This document shows, piece by piece, positions 59,999 to 64,000 of a stretch of 64,000 nucleotides of DNA; within the stretch, counting starts at the first letter, position 1, and every line of letters starts with the position of its first letter. The stretch lies in assembly GCF_000172415.1 (NCBI RefSeq), contig NZ_ABLD01000007.1:186001-250000 (forward strand), written 5' to 3'. Source of the stretch: Paraburkholderia graminis C4D1M (GTDB lineage Bacteria > Pseudomonadota > Gammaproteobacteria > Burkholderiales > Burkholderiaceae). The translations under genes were made by a program, and so were the position numbers. Under the pieces are notes generated by a model. The model saw nothing but the letters and a program-made list of their open reading frames with translations, made no database searches and was not told the origin of the DNA.

Positions 59999-60762
59999 TT
60001 CGCGTCGATGCACTGACCGTGCGCTTCAAGACGGCTGCCGGACTCTTCGATGCGGTACGCGGTGCGAGCTTTCATGTCGAGGCCGGTGAAGTCTTCGGTC
60101 TCGTCGGTGAATCGGGCTCCGGCAAGTCGACTATTCTTCGCGCGCTGAGCGGACTCGCGCCGGCTGCCGAAGGGTCCGTGCACATCGCCGGAGCGGATCG
60201 CGACATGCGCGGGCGCCATGTGCAGATGGTCTTTCAGGACCCTTATGGCTCGCTGCATCCGCGCTTCACCGTCGACCAGACGCTGCGCGAACCGCTGAAC
60301 ATAAACGGAATCGGCGGCGAGGAAGCGCGCATTGTGAATGCGCTGCGTGAAGTCGGCCTCGATCCGTCGTATCGCTTCCGCTATCCGCATCAATTGTCGG
60401 GCGGACAGCGACAGCGCGTTGCGATCGCGCGTGCGTTGATCGTCGAGCCGCGCGTGTTGCTTCTCGATGAACCGACTTCCGCGCTCGACGTCTCCGTGCA
60501 AGCCGAAATTCTCAACCTGCTTAAGCGCCTGCATCGCGAGCGGAATCTCACGATGATTCTCGTCAGTCACAACCTGGCGGTAGTCGGCTTTCTGTGCTCG
60601 CGGGTGGCGATCATGCGCAATGGAGAGATCGTTGAAGAGCTTCCGATCGAGAAGATTCGCGCGCAGCAGGTCGAAAGCGAGTACTCGCGCACGCTGTTGC
60701 TCGCGACCGGCGGTTATCAGCGCAAGGCCGTCGAAGCATTGGGCGTGGATGCGTCTTTATGA
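59995..60762 (+). CDS. ddpF: Dipeptide ABC transporter ATPase DdpF
   Basis: A 255-residue ATPase, second of the pair. Walker [10 protein letters not shown]-loop MVFQDPYGSLHPR, signature LSGGQRQRVAIARAL and Walker [14 protein letters not shown] are intact. The ATG at 59995 overlaps the ddpD stop as ATGA; a frame from 59821 reads through ddpD in the wrong phase. It lacks the long C-terminal extension of many DppF proteins. Confidence 0.9.
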   Translation: MIRVDALTVRFKTAAGLFDAVRGASFHVEAGEVFGLVGESGSGKSTILRALSGLAPAAEGSVHIAGADRDMRGRHVQMVFQDPYGSLHPRFTVDQTLREPLNINGIGGEEARIVNALREVGLDPSYRFRYPHQLSGGQRQRVAIARALIVEPRVLLLDEPTSALDVSVQAEILNLLKRLHRERNLTMILVSHNLAVVGFLCSRVAIMRNGEIVEELPIEKIRAQQVESEYSRTLLLATGGYQRKAVEALGVDASL

Positions 60763-60963
60763 AAGATCGCGTCGAAGCAACCGCCGACTCGCGCTCGCGC
60801 GCAGCAGGAGTATTTGTCCCGATTGCTTCGTGTTGCCCTGCTGTGCCGTAATGCGGACAGGGACCGTCGAGAAAGTTAAAGACGGAGCGTTATCAGTCTT
60901 CCTGGCGGCCGTTCGCGGACGCCATAGCAGTGACCTCATGCTTACCGACAAAAAGGAGAAGAC

Positions 60964-62112
60964 ATGCGTTTTGCTAAGACTTTCACCCCTATCGCAGTTG
61001 CAGTTGCGGCACTGCTCGCCGTCGCACCGCTCGCCTCTCGCGCGGAGACGGTCGTCAAAATCGGCTTTGCGGCACCGCTCACGGGGCCCAACGCCAGTTA
61101 CGGCAAAGACCTGCAGAACGGCGTCAAAATGGCGCTCGACGACGCGAAAGCGCAAGGCGTCAAGATCAACGGCCAGCCTGTCTCGTTCGAACTCGTCTCC
61201 GAAGACGATCAGGCCGACCCGCGTGTCGGCGTGCAGGTCGCGCAAAAGCTCGTGGATGGAGGCGTGTCGGTTGTCGTCGGCCATTTCAACTCCGGCACGA
61301 CTATTCCTGCTTCCGATCTCTACGAGAAAGCGGGGTTGCCCGTCATCGATCCGGCCGCCACTAATCCGGTGATCAGCAGCCGCGGCTACAAGAACGTCTT
61401 CATGGTGATTTCGAGCGACGCGCAAAACGCCGGCACCGCGGGCGCCTATGCAGTGACGACGACGAAGGCCAAGCGCATCGCGGTGATCGACGACCGCACG
61501 GCCTTCGGTCAAGGCGAAGCCGATGAGTTCGTGAAGGCAGTGAAGGCGCACGGCGGCGACATCATCGATCGCGAATACACGACGAATCAGGCGACGGACT
61601 TCAAGACGCAGCTCACGAACCTCAAGAGCAAGAACCCCGATCTGATTTTCGTGGGCGCGCTCAATCCGCAAGCGGCCGGCATCATGAAGCAGATGAACCA
61701 GCTCGGCCTCAAGGCGCAGTACGTGGGCGGCGGCGGCGTGAAGGACGTCGACTTCATCAAGCTCGCGGGCAACGTGTCCGAAGGCGCAATGGCATGGGAG
61801 TACGGGCGCCCGCTCGACAGCACGCCAGTCGGCGCGAAGTTCGCCGAGCGCTTCAAGCAGAAGTTCGGCCAGGACGTGCTCTCGTATGCGCCGTTCGGCT
61901 ACGACGCCGCGTGGACCGCGATCAAGGCGATGCAGGCAGCCAATTCGACCAAGCCCGACGACTACCGCGCGAAGCTGCAAAGCATCAACTTCGAAGGCAT
62001 CACAGGGCAGATCGAGTTCAACGCGAACGGCTCGCTGAAGACGGGTTCTTCCACGCTTTATCAGGTGAAGAACGGACAGTGGGTGACGGTGAAGACGGTT
62101 AGTGGGCTTTGA
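60964..62112 (+). CDS. Branched-chain amino acid-type ABC binding protein (LivK-like), no transporter nearby
   Basis: A 382-residue periplasmic binding protein of family 6. Signal peptide residues 1-27 (ending ASRAE); the mature protein starts VVKIGFAAPLTGPNASYG, with SGTTIPASDLYEKAGLPVIDP typical of LivJ/LivK. An AAAAGGAGAAG site is 3-8 bases before the ATG. No permease or ATPase of the Liv type follows in the window, so it must work with one encoded elsewhere. Its place between ddpF (201 bases) and a dipeptidase suggests it takes up amino acids or peptides of the same origin. Confidence 0.87.
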   Translation: MRFAKTFTPIAVAVAALLAVAPLASRAETVVKIGFAAPLTGPNASYGKDLQNGVKMALDDAKAQGVKINGQPVSFELVSEDDQADPRVGVQVAQKLVDGGVSVVVGHFNSGTTIPASDLYEKAGLPVIDPAATNPVISSRGYKNVFMVISSDAQNAGTAGAYAVTTTKAKRIAVIDDRTAFGQGEADEFVKAVKAHGGDIIDREYTTNQATDFKTQLTNLKSKNPDLIFVGALNPQAAGIMKQMNQLGLKAQYVGGGGVKDVDFIKLAGNVSEGAMAWEYGRPLDSTPVGAKFAERFKQKFGQDVLSYAPFGYDAAWTAIKAMQAANSTKPDDYRAKLQSINFEGITGQIEFNANGSLKTGSSTLYQVKNGQWVTVKTVSGL

Positions 62113-62138
62113 GGGTTGGGGGCGTTGTTGAGTGAGAG

Positions 62139-63605
62139 TCAACTCAACGACGCCTCGAACACGCGCCGATAGTTGCCGCCTAGTAGCTGTTCGGTTTGTG
62201 TTTGGGAGAAGCCGGTGGCGAGCAATGCTGCGCCCAACGCCGGTAGTTGTTCATAGCGCGTGAAAACCGGCGGCGCAATGAAGCCGAACATGTCGGTGCC
62301 GAGGCCGACGTGTTCGACGCCCACCACATCCGCCATGCGCTTGAAGCCGTGCGCCATCGCATCGAGGTCGTGGAATGTGCCGGAACTCGGCCACACGCCG
62401 ATCACGCCGCCCGTGTCCGCGACAGCGCGCGCATGGTCGGCTGTGATCAGGCGGCTGCGCGCGCCCGGATGTCCTGCGAGCGCCGTGTGCGAGAGCACCA
62501 ACGGCTTCGTCGTGACCGACGCCGCGCGCTTCACGAGATCGAACGTGCCGTGAGCAACGTCCACCACAGTACCCAGTTCGTTGCAGCGGCGCACGACATC
62601 CGCGCCGAAATCGGTCAAGCCGCCGTGAACAGGCGCCTCCGTTTGAATGTCGCCGAGTTCGTTCACACGGTAATGCGTCAATTGAAGGTGACGTAGATGA
62701 TGGCGCGAGTACGCCTCGTCGACACGCTCCAGTTGCCCCTCGAGAAAGTCCGCGCCCTCGGCGGCGATGATCACGCGCGGTCTTTCTTTTTCCGTCGACG
62801 CCAGCATGCTTGCATTCGTCACGATGACGAGTTGCTCGCGATCGACCAGTTCTTTCGCGCGGGCGAATTCCGTTTGGCCGAGTCGATATAGCTCGCCTGG
62901 CTGCGGCTCGCGCCACGCCTCGAAACGCTTGCGATCGGCCGAGACGTGGGTGACCAACGTGTCGGTGACGATGGCGAGGCAGATCACATTCATCCCGCCC
63001 GCTCGCATCGAGGCGCTGACGGGCGTCAATGGCCGATGGTCGCCTATGGCCGGATCGCGTGAGACGATGACATGGCCCGCATGGCTGTGCATGTCGATGG
63101 TCAATGCGCCCGGAGATGCCTGCCATTGCTGCTGCTCTGAGCGCGACTCGGTGTATCCGGCAAAGCGGCCAGGCGCGCAAGCCGCGAGCCCCAGCGCGGT
63201 GCTTGACGCGAGGAATGCACGGCGGCTCATTCGCGAAACCGGCGGCTGGGTGACGCTCGCCGCTTCATCGATACGCTCGGCCAGTTCGAGCCGATAACGC
63301 CAGCCCGCAGGATCGTCGACGAGTCGCATCAGACGGCCACGCATGGTGACTAGGCCTGCGTCGAGCGCGACCGGCTCGAGCGGAATGACTTCAATGCAAG
63401 TGAAAGGATCGCGTGGCACACAGCCGCCGCAACAAGGTTCTTGCGCGGCGAGGAGGAAATAGTCGACGGTGATTGCGGTCGGGTCTAGTGGAATCATCCA
63501 GCCTGTTATTTCCACCATGCAGCGGTTTTGATCTATTGCCGGGTCATCTCGGATCATGGCCCATATCAATGAAAGTGAAATAGAGTCGTCGTCGGTTGGC
63601 AGCAT
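62139..63605 (-). CDS. M19 membrane dipeptidase with extra N-terminal domain and internal Tat signal
   Basis: A 488-residue protein in three parts. Residues 1-115 form a cysteine-bearing domain resembling DUF3299 (VEITGWMIPLD, then AAQEPCCGGCVP). Residues 126-146 read MSRRAFLASSTALGLAACAP, a twin-arginine lipoprotein signal with lipobox LAAC, in the middle of the chain. Residues 170-488 are an M19 (renal dipeptidase) domain with IDMHSHAGHV, VVDVAHGTFD, VLSHTALAG and GLGTDMFGF. Either it is a genuine fusion, or two proteins with the second starting at 63230, though no ribosome site is seen there. M19 enzymes cleave dipeptides including those with a D-residue, fitting the D-Ala-D-Ala block. Confidence 0.75.
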   Translation of the reverse strand: MLPTDDDSISLSLIWAMIRDDPAIDQNRCMVEITGWMIPLDPTAITVDYFLLAAQEPCCGGCVPRDPFTCIEVIPLEPVALDAGLVTMRGRLMRLVDDPAGWRYRLELAERIDEAASVTQPPVSRMSRRAFLASSTALGLAACAPGRFAGYTESRSEQQQWQASPGALTIDMHSHAGHVIVSRDPAIGDHRPLTPVSASMRAGGMNVICLAIVTDTLVTHVSADRKRFEAWREPQPGELYRLGQTEFARAKELVDREQLVIVTNASMLASTEKERPRVIIAAEGADFLEGQLERVDEAYSRHHLRHLQLTHYRVNELGDIQTEAPVHGGLTDFGADVVRRCNELGTVVDVAHGTFDLVKRAASVTTKPLVLSHTALAGHPGARSRLITADHARAVADTGGVIGVWPSSGTFHDLDAMAHGFKRMADVVGVEHVGLGTDMFGFIAPPVFTRYEQLPALGAALLATGFSQTQTEQLLGGNYRRVFEASLS

Positions 63606-63731
63606 TGTCATTAGTATCCGATTGATGGTCTGATGGCAGCATGCAGTTAAACGCGACGTATGCAAAGACTCCGTCGGCAGAGCCTCCGCTTTATTTTCGC
63701 GGTATATCCGCTATTCCATCAAAAACATTCG

Positions 63732-64000
63732 ATGCACTTTACCGAGCCCTTTCATTCATGCAACAACCGCACGGCGCGGCTGGTGCTCTTTCTCTCCATC
63801 GCGAGTTCATGCTTTTCCGTAGCGCCGAATGTTCTCGCGCAAAACACGGTCACGCTATACGGCACGATCGACACCAGTATCGAAGTCACGAATCCCGGCT
63901 CATCATGGACGCCGCGCCTCGACTCGGGCGCTTACCGCGGCTCGCGAATCGGCTTGCGCGGCTCGGAGCAACTGGACTCGGACACACGCCTTCTGTTCGA
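63732..64000 (+). CDS. Outer-membrane porin (Gram-negative, OmpC/Bcsp type), 5' end only
   Basis: The first 89 codons of a trimeric porin. Signal peptide residues 1-36 (hydrophobic LVLFLSIASSCFSVAPN, ending VLAQ), then the typical first strands NTVTLYGTIDTSIEV and SGAYRGSRIGLRGSEQL. The rest lies beyond base 64000. An in-frame ATG at 63660 would add 24 residues and put extra charged sequence before the signal, so 63732 is preferred. It is divergent from the M19 gene with 126 bases between, and could provide outer-membrane entry for the peptides used by this block. Confidence 0.88.
   Translation, partial: MHFTEPFHSCNNRTARLVLFLSIASSCFSVAPNVLAQNTVTLYGTIDTSIEVTNPGSSWTPRLDSGAYRGSRIGLRGSEQLDSDTRLLF

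Noticed and set aside
1..64000. CRISPR arrays, tRNA or rRNA genes, insertion sequences, prophage or integrase genes
   Set aside because: Looked for and not seen: no regular repeat-spacer pattern, no transposase or integrase motifs, no tRNA-like cloverleaf recognised by eye.

Overview
The window is a GC-rich stretch of chromosome from a Burkholderiaceae bacterium, most likely Paraburkholderia or Caballeronia. This rests on codon use, the mix of families (MocR/LysR/GntR regulators, many ABC transporters, a luxR-rsaL-luxI quorum-sensing locus of the BraR/RsaL/BraI layout, PPK2, Tat-dependent PhoX) and the very long shadow ORFs opposite real genes that high GC produces. I saw no rRNA, tRNA, insertion sequence, prophage or CRISPR array.

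Layout. 1-3373: the end of a polyphosphate kinase 2 gene, a VOC protein and a secreted gamma-glutamyltransferase. 3514-16368: an ectoine/hydroxyectoine uptake and catabolism locus: aminotransferase (doeD), aldehyde dehydrogenase (doeC), AsnC regulator, doeB, doeA, eutC, eutB and the MocR regulator enuR on the minus strand, and divergently the polar amino-acid-type ABC transporter ehuBCD plus a frameshifted ATPase ehuA. No eutA is visible. 16404-17864: a DHA2-type MFS exporter. 17982-21348: a tightly overlapping four-gene operon (CDP-alcohol phosphatidyltransferase, Fe(II)/2OG oxygenase, HpnL-like membrane protein, nucleotidyltransferase) ending in a strong terminator. It looks like a machine for an unusual membrane lipid head group and is the best candidate for an undescribed system here. 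21704-29291: small secreted and hypothetical proteins, PhoX, an AraC regulator, serine acetyltransferase.

29502-36549: an SDR-like protein, then a spermidine/putrescine-type ABC transporter, an SMP-30 lactonase and a DapA-family aldolase, probably for uptake and breakdown of a sugar acid. 37076-38892: quorum sensing (luxR, antisense rsaL, luxI with a 20-bp lux box). 39005-48323: GntR regulator, UspA, a lone receiver protein, an orphan 2-oxoglutarate dehydrogenase E1 lacking its usual N-terminus, a chemoreceptor with a sigma-28-like promoter, an Fnr/Anr regulator and an EgtB-like protein. 48412-53775: SDR/LysR and LysR/MFS/hydrolase pairs plus a four-cysteine secreted protein. 53913-64000: a D-Ala-D-Ala utilisation locus (RpiR regulator, ddpX, ddpABCDF), then a LivK-like binding protein, an unusual M19 dipeptidase with an internal Tat lipoprotein signal, and the start of an outer-membrane porin. 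This last block reads as uptake and cleavage of peptidoglycan-derived dipeptides.

All calls come from reading the sequence and translations; no database search was run.
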